From Mycobacterium dioxanotrophicus (GTDB taxonomy: Bacteria > Actinomycetota > Actinomycetes > Mycobacteriales > Mycobacteriaceae): a stretch of DNA of 64,000 nucleotides. Within the stretch, counting starts at the first letter, position 1. Every line of letters begins with the position of its first letter. Below are positions 43,105 through 52,065 of the stretch, in pieces. Position numbers and translations under genes: made by a program. The notes beneath the pieces are model-generated. The model was not told the DNA's origin. It worked only from the letters and a program-made list of their open reading frames with translations, and did not search any database. The stretch lies in assembly GCF_002157835.1 (NCBI RefSeq), contig NZ_CP020809.1, positions 1,736,001 to 1,800,000 on the forward strand. The letters are read 5' to 3'.

Positions 43105-44247
43105 ATGAAGCGACAGATCTACACCCCAGAACACGAAGCGTTCCGCGAGACCGTCAAGGAATACATCGAGCGCGAGCTCGTCCCCAATAGCGAGAAGTGG
43201 GAGAGCGAGCGCATCGTCGACCGCTCGGCATACACGGCCGCGGGCAAATACGGCGTCATCGGCTTCAACATGCCCGAGGAGTACGGCGGCGGCGGTTCGG
43301 GCGACTTCCGGTTCAACGCGATCATCGACGAGGAGATCGCCCGTGCCGGCGTACACGGCCCCGCGCTGAGCCTGCACAACGACGTCGTCGGCCCGTACTT
43401 CAAGGAGCTGGCCAACGACGAACAGAAGCAGCGCTGGATGCCCGGCATCGCCAGCGGCGAGCTGATCATCGCCATCGCGATGACCGAGCCCGGCGCAGGC
43501 AGCGACCTCGCCGGTATCCGGACCTCCGCGGTGCGCGACGGTGACGACTGGATCATCAACGGCTCCAAGACTTTCATCTCATCGGGCATCAACAGCGACC
43601 TCGTCGTCGTGGTCGCCCGGACCGATCCCGAGGCCGGGCACAAGGGCTTCACGCTGTTCGTGGTGGAGCGCGGCATGGAGGGCTTCACCCGCGGCCGCAA
43701 GCTCGACAAGATGGGCCTGCACAGCCAGGACACTTCCGAGCTGCACTTCGAGAACGTGCGGGTGCCGAACGCCAACCTGCTCGGCAAGGAAGGGCGCGGG
43801 TTCTACCACCTGATGACCAACCTGCCGTCGGAGCGGCTCTCGATCGCCATCTCCGCGATCTACGGCGCCCGCGCGGTGTGGCAGGAGACCCTGCAATACG
43901 CCAAGGACCGCAAGGCATTCGGCCAGCCGATCGGCAGCTTCCAGCACAACCGGTTCCTGCTCGCGGAGATGGACACCGAGCTGGAGGTCACCGAGAGCTA
44001 CATCGACCGCTGCCTGCAGGCCGTCGTCGACGGCGAGCTGACGGCCGTCGAGGCGGCGAAGGCCAAGTGGTGGGCGACCGAGACCGCCAAGAAGGTCATC
44101 GACAACTGCGTGCAGCTGCACGGCGGCTACGGCTACATGATGGAGTACCGCGTCGCGCGCGCCTATGTCGACGGGCGGATCCAGACGATCTTCGGTGGCA
44201 CCACCGAGATCATGAAGGAGATCATCGGCCGCGACCTCGGGGTGTAG
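43105..44247 (+). CDS. Acyl-CoA dehydrogenase
   Basis: This 380-residue flavoenzyme has the ACAD signatures IAMTEPGAGSDLAGIRT and QLHGGYGYMMEYRVARAYVDGRIQTIFGGTTEIMKEIIGR. A catalytic base Glu is expected near FGGTTEI. It introduces the alpha,beta double bond in acyl-CoA, the first step of the pathway completed by the two preceding genes; a dedicated hydroxyacyl-CoA dehydrogenase is missing from this operon. A large hairpin follows 29 bases after the stop. Confidence 0.92.
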   Translation: MKRQIYTPEHEAFRETVKEYIERELVPNSEKWESERIVDRSAYTAAGKYGVIGFNMPEEYGGGGSGDFRFNAIIDEEIARAGVHGPALSLHNDVVGPYFKELANDEQKQRWMPGIASGELIIAIAMTEPGAGSDLAGIRTSAVRDGDDWIINGSKTFISSGINSDLVVVVARTDPEAGHKGFTLFVVERGMEGFTRGRKLDKMGLHSQDTSELHFENVRVPNANLLGKEGRGFYHLMTNLPSERLSIAISAIYGARAVWQETLQYAKDRKAFGQPIGSFQHNRFLLAEMDTELEVTESYIDRCLQAVVDGELTAVEAAKAKWWATETAKKVIDNCVQLHGGYGYMMEYRVARAYVDGRIQTIFGGTTEIMKEIIGRDLGV

Positions 44248-44276
44248 CCGGCCCGCCGGCGTGGCGTGTAATCACG

Positions 44277-44336
44277 GCGAACAGACATAAATGTCCCCGA
44301 CACATCGGCGTGTCGGGGACATTTGTGTCTGTTCGC
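44277..44336. terminator. 60-bp near-perfect hairpin (bidirectional terminator)
   Basis: Two 27-base arms (44277-44303 and 44310-44336) are complementary at 26 of 27 positions around the loop ATCGGC. The stem core is AATGTCCCCGACAC. It separates the convergent acyl-CoA dehydrogenase and fasciclin genes and should stop transcription from both sides. Confidence 0.8.
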
Positions 44337-44368
44337 GCAGAGAAAGAAACCCGCGCAGAGAAGGAAAT
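44334..44368. repeat. 18-bp direct repeat next to the hairpin
   Basis: CGCGCAGAGAAAGAAAC (44334-44350) is repeated as CGCGCAGAGAAGGAAAT from 44352. It lies just before the stop of the fasciclin gene and may mark duplication at a hairpin edge. Confidence 0.6.
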
Positions 44369-45102
44369 CAGCCGATCGGTGCGTCGGCCGCCGGGGTCGC
44401 GGTCGGCGACGGCTTGGGAGCCTCGCTCGACAGGGTCGTCGGGGTCGTGGACGTGGTGCTGACACCGGTCGGGGTGAACGGCTCCGGCGGCGAGTTGGGG
44501 TCCAGCACGGCGTCGATGATGTAGATCCGGGCGTTCTGGGCCTCGATGCCACCGCAGACGATCTTGGCGGTGTCGTTGACCTTGATGTCGCCGCCCTTAC
44601 CGGTCACCTTGATCTCAGCGCCCTGCTGGGTGGGCCGCTGGCCCTTGACGTCGTCCGGGCCCAGCAGACCGAGGAACGCGTGGTAGTAGTCCAGGCTGGT
44701 GAGCGCCGCGACGTCGCCCTTCAGCGCGTCGAGCTTGCCCGGCTCCATCGCTGCGAATGCGTCGTTGGTCGGGGCGAACACCACGTACGGGCCGTTGTCG
44801 AGAACCGCGGTGATGTTGACCGCCGGGTTCATCCCACCGGCGACCGCGGAGTTGAACGTGCTGATCTCGGGGATGCTCGCCAGGACCTTGCTGACGGGCT
44901 GCTTGGACAGCGCCTTCCAGTCCGGCATTTCCTTCTTGAAGTTGTCGCAGCCGGGGCCCTGTGGGTCCGGGATCTCGACGGTGATCGTCTCTGTCGTCGT
45001 CGGTGCCGCCGGATCGGCGTTTGCGGTGATCGACAACGGCAGCGACGCCGCGATGGCGGCGACCGCCGCGGCTGCGCCAAGAGTCTTGGTGCGAGTCTTC
45101 AT
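44368..45102 (-). CDS. Secreted fasciclin-domain protein (MPT70/MPT83-like)
   Basis: This 244-residue exported protein has a signal peptide (MKTRTKTLGAAAAVAAIAASLPLSITANA), a FAS1 domain with YVVFAPTNDAFAAMEPGKLDAL and IYIIDAVLDP, and a C-terminal Thr/Ser/Pro tail. Two cysteines (GPGCDN and KIVCGG) probably form the disulfide of the MPT70 family. There is no lipobox, so it is secreted rather than lipidated. FAS1 proteins mediate adhesion. ATG 45102 follows GGGAGG. Confidence 0.9.
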   Translation of the reverse strand: MKTRTKTLGAAAAVAAIAASLPLSITANADPAAPTTTETITVEIPDPQGPGCDNFKKEMPDWKALSKQPVSKVLASIPEISTFNSAVAGGMNPAVNITAVLDNGPYVVFAPTNDAFAAMEPGKLDALKGDVAALTSLDYYHAFLGLLGPDDVKGQRPTQQGAEIKVTGKGGDIKVNDTAKIVCGGIEAQNARIYIIDAVLDPNSPPEPFTPTGVSTTSTTPTTLSSEAPKPSPTATPAADAPIG

Positions 45103-45243
45103 AGGTGGGTTTTCCTCCCGCTCATGCCAGGCCTGTGGTTCGTCGGCAGCCGGTGGCGCGCGTGTCCCATGGGGGCACGCGAAGATACGACGGCCTCGGC
45201 GTTCCCCGCGGCGCCGCATCGGATGGTAAAGGTAACTGTGCGG

Positions 45244-46521
45244 TTACGGCAAAGCAGAAGTGTCTACTGCCGCCCGCTCGACTGTACCGACCTGCACCTT
45301 TCTGATGCCCGCCGAGAACGCCGCCGCGACGAAGCACAGGCTCGCAGCCAGGTAGAACGCGACGTCGTAGCTGCCGTTCAGATCACGTAGCCAGCCCGCG
45401 CCCGCTGCGGCCACGGCCGCGCCCAGCTGATGCGACGCGAACACCCATCCGAACACGACGGGGGAGCGATCGCCGAAGTACTCGCGGCACAGCACGATCG
45501 TCGGCGGCACGGTGGCCACCCAGTCCAGGCCGTAGAACAAGACGAAGACCCAGGTGCTCGGTTCGGCGTGTGGCGAGAGCAGCGATGGCAACAGCAGCAG
45601 TGAGACGCCCCGGCCCGCGTAGTACACCAGGAGCAGCAGGCGGGGATCGACACGGTCGGTGAGCCAGCCGGAGAACACCGTGCCTGCCACATCGAGGACG
45701 CCGATGGTGGCCAGCAAGCCGGCGGCCACCGTGGTCGGCATGCCGTGGTCGTTGGCGGCGGGAATGAAGTGCGTGCCGATCAGACCGTTGGTGGTCATGC
45801 CGCAGATCGCGAAGCTACCCGCCAACAGCCAGAACGCGGGCACCCGCGAGCCGATGCGCAGTCCGTCGAAGGCCGCGGTGAAGCTGCCGGTGGCCAGGGG
45901 CGTGGGCGGTGCGACGGCGTCGGCGCCGTAGGGGGCGAGGCCTCTATCGCTGGGGTAATTGCGCATGAACAGTGCCACCAGCGGCACGACCGCCAGCGCG
46001 GCAGCCGCGACGATGAGCGAGGCCCAGCGCCAGCCATGGGACGTGGTGACGGCCGCGACGATCGGCAGGAAGATCAACTGACCCGTCGCGCTGGCAGCCG
46101 TGAGCACGCCGGTGACGAGGCCGCGACGCGCGTCGAACCAGCGGGTGGCGACCGTGGCGACGAAGCCCATCGAGATCGAGCCGGTGCCGATACCCACCAG
46201 GACGCCCCACAGCAGCACCAGTTGCCAGCTCGCGGTCATCAGGGTGCTCACCGCCGAACCGGTCGCGATCAGCAGCAGGGACACTGTCAGCACCGGCCGG
46301 ACACCGAAGCGGTCCATCAGCGCCGCGGCGAACGGCGCGGTGAGGCCGTACAACGTCATGTTGACCGACATCGCCAGGCCGACAGTGCCGTGCGACCAGC
46401 CGAATTCGTGGTGCAGCGGGTTCATCATGACGCCGGGGATCGAGCGGAAGCCGGCGGCACCGAGGATCGCGACGAAGCTGACCGCCGCCACCACCCAGGC
46501 CCAGTGGATGCGGGTTTTCAC
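45244..46521 (-). CDS. MFS transporter (oxalate/formate-antiporter-like)
   Basis: This protein of about 425 residues has 12 hydrophobic segments and the MFS loop motif DRFGVRPVLTVSLLLIA between helices 2 and 3, with FYGLDWVATVPPTIVLCREYFGDRSP near helix 9, as in the MCT/oxalate-formate group. The start is uncertain: GTG 46521 is used, while ATG 46563 would add a short hydrophilic leader. The gene is divergent to the GlxA regulator, which probably controls it. The substrate is unknown. Confidence 0.87.
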   Translation of the reverse strand: MKTRIHWAWVVAAVSFVAILGAAGFRSIPGVMMNPLHHEFGWSHGTVGLAMSVNMTLYGLTAPFAAALMDRFGVRPVLTVSLLLIATGSAVSTLMTASWQLVLLWGVLVGIGTGSISMGFVATVATRWFDARRGLVTGVLTAASATGQLIFLPIVAAVTTSHGWRWASLIVAAAALAVVPLVALFMRNYPSDRGLAPYGADAVAPPTPLATGSFTAAFDGLRIGSRVPAFWLLAGSFAICGMTTNGLIGTHFIPAANDHGMPTTVAAGLLATIGVLDVAGTVFSGWLTDRVDPRLLLLVYYAGRGVSLLLLPSLLSPHAEPSTWVFVLFYGLDWVATVPPTIVLCREYFGDRSPVVFGWVFASHQLGAAVAAAGAGWLRDLNGSYDVAFYLAASLCFVAAAFSAGIRKVQVGTVERAAVDTSALP

Positions 46522-46557
46522 CCGATCACTGTGTCCGACGGGCGGCCGACCGGCCAG

Positions 46558-46592
46558 TGGCATAAATGCCATCATCCATCAAAAACATGCCA
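46558..46592. promoter_or_regulatory. TGGCAT/ATGCCA repeats in the MFS/GlxA divergent region
   Basis: TGGCAT-AA-ATGCCA (46558-46571) is a perfect inverted repeat, and a further ATGCCA half-site lies at 46587-46592, 21 bases along. The arrangement resembles AraC-family binding and lies just before ATG 46602. Confidence 0.45.
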
Positions 46593-46601
46593 GAATCGGG
46601 T

Positions 46602-47561
46602 ATGCACCGCGTGGGCGTACTGCTGCTGGCCGAGGTGGTCGGCTTTGACGCGGCCATCGCGCCGACACTGTTCTCCAACGCCGTCGACGCCGACGGCAAT
46701 CCGCTCTACGACGTTGTGACGTGTGGCCTCGACACCGCACCGGTGCCCGCCACCAACGGCTTCGCGATCGTGCCCGCGGCCGGGCCGGAGGCATTGGATA
46801 CTGCCGACACCGTGGTGATCCCGGGAACGCGCTATGCCCCGGCGCGCATCGATGGGGTGCTGGATGCCGAGGTGTCCGAGGCGCTGGCCCGCATCCGCCC
46901 GGGAACGCGTCTGGTATCGATCTGCACCGGGGCGTTCGTGCTCGCCGCCGCCGGGCTGCTCGACGGGCGACCTGCCACCACGCATTGGCGTTTCGCCGCG
47001 GACATGCGGCGGCTGCATCCCGCGGTCCGGCTCGACGAGGACGTGCTGTTCGTCGACGACGGGGATGTGCTCACCTCGGCGGGTCTGGCCGCCGGAATCG
47101 ACCTGTGCCTGCACATCATTCGCAGCGATCACGGCGCTGCGGTGGCCAACGGCGTGGCGCGCTACTGCGTGGTGCCGCCCTGGCGCGAGGGTGGCCAGGC
47201 GCAGTTCATCGCTCCGGTCGCCGAGCCGGACGTGCCGCTGGCGTCCACCGCCGCCACCCGTCAATGGGCACTGGCGCACCTCGACGAGGAGCTCACCGTG
47301 CAGCGGCTGGCCCGGCACGCCCACATGAGCGCACGCACGTTCAGCCGCCGGTTCCTCGCCGAAACCGGCCAGGCTCCCGGAGCGTGGATCCGCAGCAGGC
47401 GCGTGGACCGCGCCAGGGAACTGCTGGAATCCCAGGACCTTTCGGTCGATGAGGTGGCCCGGCGCGCCGGGCTCGGCAGTGCCGGCAACCTACGTCATCA
47501 CCTGCGCCGCGGGCTCGGCATGTCACCGTCGAGCTATCGCAAGGTATTCCAGGGAACTTGA
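46602..47561 (+). CDS. GlxA family transcriptional regulator (DJ-1/PfpI + AraC)
   Basis: This 319-residue regulator has an N-terminal DJ-1/PfpI-like ligand domain (VGVLLLAEVVGFDAAIAPTLF; LVSICTGAFVLAAAGLLDGR, with Cys at the nucleophile elbow) and a C-terminal AraC helix-turn-helix pair (HLDEELTVQRLARHAHMSARTFSRRF and VDEVARRAGLGSAGNLRHHLRR). It probably senses a small metabolite and regulates the divergent MFS gene. ATG 46602 fits the family N-terminus. Confidence 0.9.
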   Translation: MHRVGVLLLAEVVGFDAAIAPTLFSNAVDADGNPLYDVVTCGLDTAPVPATNGFAIVPAAGPEALDTADTVVIPGTRYAPARIDGVLDAEVSEALARIRPGTRLVSICTGAFVLAAAGLLDGRPATTHWRFAADMRRLHPAVRLDEDVLFVDDGDVLTSAGLAAGIDLCLHIIRSDHGAAVANGVARYCVVPPWREGGQAQFIAPVAEPDVPLASTAATRQWALAHLDEELTVQRLARHAHMSARTFSRRFLAETGQAPGAWIRSRRVDRARELLESQDLSVDEVARRAGLGSAGNLRHHLRRGLGMSPSSYRKVFQGT

Positions 47562-47604
47562 GGCTGGGCGCACATCGCGTGACCGCCTGATTACCATGGC
47601 CGAC

Positions 47605-48126
47605 ATGCCTGAGCCGCTCATCGTGTCCGTCGCCGGTCATACCCCATCCGTGGATCCCGACGCCTGGATCGCGCCCAATGCCAATGTGATCGGCCAGGTT
47701 TCGCTCGCGGCCGGTGCCAGCGTCTGGTACGGCGCCACGCTGCGCGCCGAGTTCGAACCCATCGAGGTGGGTGCCGGCAGCAATATCCAGGACGGCGTGA
47801 CCGTGCACGTCGATCCCGGATTCCCCTGTCGCATCGCGGCCGGGGTGACGGTCGGTCACAACGTGGTGCTGCACGGGTGCACTGTCGAGGACGACAGTCT
47901 GATCGGCATGGGGGCCGTTGTGCTCAACGGCGCCGTGATCGGCGCAGGTTCCCTGGTCGCCGCGGGCGCGGTGGTACCACAGGGCATGGTGGTACCACCG
48001 CGATCGCTCGTGGCAGGGGTTCCGGCCAAGGTGCGCCGCGAGCTCAGCGACGACGAGGTGGGCCACAACCAGCTCAACGCCCAGGCCTACACACATCTCA
48101 CCGGGCTGCACCGCGAGGTGGATTGA
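47605..48126 (+). CDS. Gamma-carbonic anhydrase family protein
   Basis: This 173-residue left-handed beta-helix protein has hexapeptide repeats (WIAPNANVIGQVSL through VAGVPAKVRRELSD) and three metal His residues in VTVHVD, TVGHNV and LHGCTV, as in gamma-carbonic anhydrases and PaaY-like proteins. It forms trimers with metal between subunits; activity as carbonic anhydrase or thioesterase is undecided. ATG 47605 is favoured over 47596 because TACCAT (47592-47597) precedes it by seven bases, fitting leaderless expression, and MPEPL matches the family start. Confidence 0.87.
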   Translation: MPEPLIVSVAGHTPSVDPDAWIAPNANVIGQVSLAAGASVWYGATLRAEFEPIEVGAGSNIQDGVTVHVDPGFPCRIAAGVTVGHNVVLHGCTVEDDSLIGMGAVVLNGAVIGAGSLVAAGAVVPQGMVVPPRSLVAGVPAKVRRELSDDEVGHNQLNAQAYTHLTGLHREVD

Positions 48127-49135
48127 GTTTCGCGAACCCGTCCTGGCGGTAGTACGGGAAGTAGGGGTAAGGCGCGTCCCTGGTACTTGCGGCGTCCAGT
48201 CGCGCGATCTGATCGGCATCCAGCGTCCACCCGACCGCGCCGAGGTTGTCGCGTAGCTGCGGCTCGTTACGGGCGCCGATGATGACCGAGGACACCGTAG
48301 GCCTGCGAAGCAGCCAGTTGAGCGCGACCTGCGGGACGGTTCTGCCGGTTTCTGCGGCGATCACGTCGAGTTCGTCGATGACGCCGTAGAGAAGGTCGTG
48401 GTCGACGGGCGGCCCGGCGTCCGCGGTGGCGTGCAGCCGGCTGTGTTCCGGCAGCGGCCGGCCGCGACGGAGTTTCCCGGTGAGCCGGCCCCAGCCCAGA
48501 GGGCTCCACACGAGCGCGCCGATGCCCTCGGCCGTCGCCAACGGCATGAGCTCCCATTCGTAATCGCGCCCGATCAACGAGTAGTACACCTGGTGAGCGA
48601 CATACCTTGGGCGATCCCTTTTCTCGGCGAGGCTCAGGGACTTCATCAGTTGCCAGCCGGAGAAGTTCGACACTCCGGTGTAACGCACTTTGCCAGCCTT
48701 GACGAGGGTGTCGAGCGCCTCCAGTACCTCGTCGATCGGGGTGAACGCGTCGTACGCGTGCAATTGGAACAGATCGATGCGGTCGGTCTGCAGGCGCGTC
48801 AGCGCGGAATCGACGGCACGTAACAGCCGTGCCCGTGACGTGCCCCAGTCGTCGGGACCGGTCGGCAGCGCGGCCTTCGTGGAGATCAGGACGCGGTCGC
48901 GGCGGCCACGCAGTGCCGCGCCGAGAACCTCTTCCGACGCGCCGTCGGAGTACACGTCCGCGGTGTCGAACAGGTTGATACCGGCATTCAGGCTGAGGTC
49001 GACCATCTCCCGCGCCTGTTTTACCCCGCTGTGGCCCCAGGCGCCGAAGAACGCTCCCGACCCGCCGAAAGTCGCTGCTCCGAAGCTCAACTCGGAGACC
49101 ACGAGGTCAGAGTCACCAACTCTGCGATATTCCAT
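48098..49135 (-). CDS. Aldo/keto reductase
   Basis: This 345-residue NADPH-dependent reductase has the AKR pattern FDTADVYSDGASEEVLGAAL with catalytic Asp and Tyr, TKAALP with Lys, IDLFQLHAYDAFTPIDE with His, and GVSNFSGWQL, in the Tas/YajO-like group. The substrate is unknown. It is divergent to the TetR gene at 49214, with palindromes in the gap, and its 3' end overlaps the gamma-carbonic anhydrase gene by 29 bases. Confidence 0.9.
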   Translation of the reverse strand: MEYRRVGDSDLVVSELSFGAATFGGSGAFFGAWGHSGVKQAREMVDLSLNAGINLFDTADVYSDGASEEVLGAALRGRRDRVLISTKAALPTGPDDWGTSRARLLRAVDSALTRLQTDRIDLFQLHAYDAFTPIDEVLEALDTLVKAGKVRYTGVSNFSGWQLMKSLSLAEKRDRPRYVAHQVYYSLIGRDYEWELMPLATAEGIGALVWSPLGWGRLTGKLRRGRPLPEHSRLHATADAGPPVDHDLLYGVIDELDVIAAETGRTVPQVALNWLLRRPTVSSVIIGARNEPQLRDNLGAVGWTLDADQIARLDAASTRDAPYPYFPYYRQDGFAKLNPPRGAAR

Positions 49136-49142
49136 TCCTACC

Positions 49143-49202
49143 CCTTAACGAGATTGACTTCCCGATAAGGAACGCGGTACTAACGGGACAATATTCCTGT
49201 TA
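49143..49202. promoter_or_regulatory. Two inverted repeats between AKR and tetR
   Basis: CCTTAACG (49143-49150) pairs with CGATAAGG (49163-49170), and TAACGGGA (49181-49188) pairs with TCCTGTTA (49195-49202), each with one mismatch in eight. TAAAGT (49201-49206), seven bases before ATG 49214, is a likely -10 box, so the second repeat covers the tetR promoter. Confidence 0.55.
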
Positions 49203-49213
49203 AAGTGAGCCCA

Positions 49214-49801
49214 ATGGCAGCCGAACGCCCCGGCGGGCGCACTGCGGCCGTACGCGACGCGGTGCTGAGCGCGACGGCCGACCTACTCATCGAGGCCGGG
49301 CTGGAAGGTCTGGAACTGACGGCCGTGGCGGAGCGGGCCGGTGTCGGCAAGTCGACGGTCTACCGCAGGTGGGGTACGGCGCCGGCGCTGGTGGCCGACC
49401 TGCTGGTCGACATGGCAGATCAGTCGCTGCCCCGTGCCGATACCGGCTCCCTGCGTAATGATCTGTGGGCCAACGCCAAGCTGGTACGGCGCACGCTCAA
49501 CGACCCCCGCCAAGGTAACTTGTTCAAGGCGGTCATCGCCGCTGCGACGTGTGACCAACGCACCGCCGCGGCACTGCAGGTCTTCTACGACCGGCGGATC
49601 GACGAGTGGGCCGGGTGTGTGACCGACGCGGTGGAGCGCGGAGAGGTGCCTGCCGGGACCGATGCCGCCGCGGTCATCCGGCAGGTGTCCGCCCCGCTGT
49701 ACTATCAATTCCTCACCAGTACAAGGGCCCTCACGGTCGCCGACGCCCATCGCGCGGTCGACGCCGCCATTGCGGCTGCCGTGGCGGAGGTGTTCACCTA
49801 G
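49214..49801 (+). CDS. TetR family regulator
   Basis: This 195-residue regulator has a TetR helix-turn-helix at residues about 14-60 (AVLSATADLLIEAGLEGLEL, AERAGVGKSTVYRRWG) and a C-terminal domain of the TetR_C_16-like type. ATG 49214 fits a leaderless transcript from TAAAGT; GTG 49205 is an alternative. It probably represses the divergent aldo/keto reductase and itself. It overlaps the convergent MFS gene by four bases. Confidence 0.88.
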   Translation: MAAERPGGRTAAVRDAVLSATADLLIEAGLEGLELTAVAERAGVGKSTVYRRWGTAPALVADLLVDMADQSLPRADTGSLRNDLWANAKLVRRTLNDPRQGNLFKAVIAAATCDQRTAAALQVFYDRRIDEWAGCVTDAVERGEVPAGTDAAAVIRQVSAPLYYQFLTSTRALTVADAHRAVDAAIAAAVAEVFT

Positions 49802-51069
49802 CGCAGCGGATGCGCCAGCTCGTCGCGGGGCATGCGCGCCGCGACGAGTGCCACGGCGGCCAGCACCGCCGGCACCACACCCGACACCAGGAAGATGGTG
49901 TGCATTCCGACCACCTTCGACAACGGCCCGACGATCGCGAACGACAGCGGCATGAAGGCCAGCGACACGAAGAAGTCCAGGCTCGACACCCGGCCCAGCA
50001 TCTCCGTCGGCACGCGACGCTGCAGCAGCGTTCCCCAGATCACGACCGCGGCTCCGTCGGTGACGCCGATGACGAACGTCGCGGCCGCCATCAACGGGAA
50101 TGACGTTGTCATGCCGACGATCACGAGCGGGATGGCGCCGAGTCCCCACATCATCATCAACGAGGTCAGGTAGCGACGCGGCATCCGTCGAGACGACACC
50201 GTCAATGCGCCCAGCGCACTGCCGAATCCGAAGAACGCCAGGATGAAGCCGTATATGCGGGCACCGTCGGCGAACCGGTCCTTGGCGATGAAGGGCAGCA
50301 ACACCTCGATGGGGCCGACCACCACCAGCACAAAGATGCTGGCGAACAACAGTGTCCACAACAGCCACGGCGTGCGCACCATGAACCGGAATCCGTCGGC
50401 CAGATCGTGGAGCACATGCGACCGCTGATTCTCTTGCGGCGCAGGCGAATCAGCGGCACCACGAGTGGCCATCAGCAGCACCAGGCCCAGGCCGAACAGG
50501 CAGGCCACGCCGACCGCGCCAACCGACGGGAGTGTCGCACCCACCACCATGCCTGCCACCGCGGGGCCCACCGAGCGCTGGAACACCGGCCGCACGACAC
50601 CCTCAACCCCGTTGGCGGCCAACAGTTGTTCGGCAGGCAGGATGCGTGGCAGCAGGGCGCTGTAGGCCGGGAAGAAGAAAGCCGCGGCGATGCCGAGCAC
50701 GCCCGCGGCCACCGCCATGTGCCAGATCCGAAGAGCGCCAAGGAGTCCGAGGACAGCGACGGCGGTTACCGTGAGTAGGTTCACCGACTCGACGGCGATG
50801 ATGATGGTGCGCTGGTTGATGCGGTCCGCGGCGATGCCGCCGACGAGGACGAACAGCACCAGTCCACCACCGAGGCAGGTGGCGACCAGCGACAGTGACG
50901 CCGGATCGTTGTCCAGAGCGATGACCTGTAGCGCCATCACCACCGACCACATACCTTCGGCGAAGATTGACAGGCTCACGGCGCCGATCAGCAGCCGGTA
51001 CTCCCGCACCCGGAACGGGGCGAGCACGCGCCATCGGACCGGTCGGCCGGTGTCGAGCTGCGTACTCAT
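49798..51069 (-). CDS. MFS transporter (enterobactin-exporter-like DHA3 type)
   Basis: This 423-residue protein has 12 hydrophobic segments and the layout of the MFS_3/DHA3 family, beginning RVLAPFRVREYRLLIGAVSLSIFAEGMW, with ADRINQRTIIIAVESVNLL after helix 2 and FFPAYSALLPRILPAEQLLAAN before helix 5. It is probably a proton-driven drug or metabolite exporter. ATG 51069 is chosen because the N-terminal extension from upstream lacks similarity. Confidence 0.88.
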   Translation of the reverse strand: MSTQLDTGRPVRWRVLAPFRVREYRLLIGAVSLSIFAEGMWSVVMALQVIALDNDPASLSLVATCLGGGLVLFVLVGGIAADRINQRTIIIAVESVNLLTVTAVAVLGLLGALRIWHMAVAAGVLGIAAAFFFPAYSALLPRILPAEQLLAANGVEGVVRPVFQRSVGPAVAGMVVGATLPSVGAVGVACLFGLGLVLLMATRGAADSPAPQENQRSHVLHDLADGFRFMVRTPWLLWTLLFASIFVLVVVGPIEVLLPFIAKDRFADGARIYGFILAFFGFGSALGALTVSSRRMPRRYLTSLMMMWGLGAIPLVIVGMTTSFPLMAAATFVIGVTDGAAVVIWGTLLQRRVPTEMLGRVSSLDFFVSLAFMPLSFAIVGPLSKVVGMHTIFLVSGVVPAVLAAVALVAARMPRDELAHPLR

Positions 51070-51124
51070 CCCTCGATGGTCGCGGACGGATACCGTCCCC
51101 GTCCAACGATTTTCGCCCGGGGAG

Positions 51125-51952
51125 TCAGGAGTCGGTGAACTCCGCACGCCGGTTCTGCTGGAACGCGCGGGTGCCCTCACGGAAGTCGTTGGACGCCAAC
51201 AACTGCAGCTGGCCTTCCCGCTCGAGGGCGAAGGCGCTCTCGAGCTCGGTCAAGGTGGCCGCGTTGATGGCGTGCTTGGTCTTGCGCAGGGCCACCGCCG
51301 GACCCGAGCGCAGTTTGGCGATGACCTTGTCCACCTCGGTGTCCAGTTCGGCAGCCGGGTAGACGCCGCCGATCAGGCCGGCGGCGTAGGCGTCGGCGGC
51401 GGTGAGCCGCTCGGCCAGCAGCGCCATCCGCATCGCGCGAGCCCTGCCGATCGACGCGGCGACCAGTGCCGACGCGCCGCCGTCGGGCATCAGCCCGATC
51501 TTGGTGAAGGCCAGCAGGAAGAACGCCGCATCGGAAGCCAGCACGACATCACCGGCCAGGGCCAGCGAGACGCCGACTCCGGCGGCAGGGCCCTGCACCA
51601 CCACGACGACGGGCTTGGGTAGCGCCACGATCGAGCCGACGGCGCGGTTGGCCGCGTCTAGAACGCCTTCTGCGTCATGGGATTCGGCGTTCTGGTCTGC
51701 CTCACTGATCCCCGCGCCGGAGCTGAATCCGCGGCCCGCTCCACCCAGTCGCACCACGCGCACCGCCGGGTCACCTGCGGCGAGATCCAACGCGTCGGCA
51801 ATGGCGACCAGCATCGGCTGGGTCAGCGAGTTGAGGCTCTCGGGCCGGTTGAGCGTCACCGACAGCACACCGTCGGCCAGGCTCACCGACAGGTTGTCGA
51901 TGTTGCGGTATTCCCTGGTGGATGGGGCTGCGCTGGTGTCGGCGGATGTCAT
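51125..51952 (-). CDS. Enoyl-CoA hydratase (EchA10/11-like)
   Basis: This 275-residue crotonase-family protein has LSVTLNRPESLNSLTQPML, oxyanion-hole segments GRGFSSGAGISEAD and GPAAGVGVSLALAGD, and FLLAFTKIGLMPDGGAS, where the usual catalytic Glu near GLxPD is replaced by Asp. It is placed divergently next to mcr, matching Rv1141c/Rv1142c beside Rv1143 in M. tuberculosis. A role in branched-chain or sterol side-chain oxidation is inferred. Confidence 0.87.
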   Translation of the reverse strand: MTSADTSAAPSTREYRNIDNLSVSLADGVLSVTLNRPESLNSLTQPMLVAIADALDLAAGDPAVRVVRLGGAGRGFSSGAGISEADQNAESHDAEGVLDAANRAVGSIVALPKPVVVVVQGPAAGVGVSLALAGDVVLASDAAFFLLAFTKIGLMPDGGASALVAASIGRARAMRMALLAERLTAADAYAAGLIGGVYPAAELDTEVDKVIAKLRSGPAVALRKTKHAINAATLTELESAFALEREGQLQLLASNDFREGTRAFQQNRRAEFTDS

Positions 51953-52065
51953 ATCTGCACCTTCGGTCTGGCAGGCGAGGGGGCCCGCTATAGGCTACGG
52001 CCGGTTGAGAAGGTTATACAAGTAAGCTATGTCGGCGGTCAACCAAGGCCGAACACGAAGGGCGG

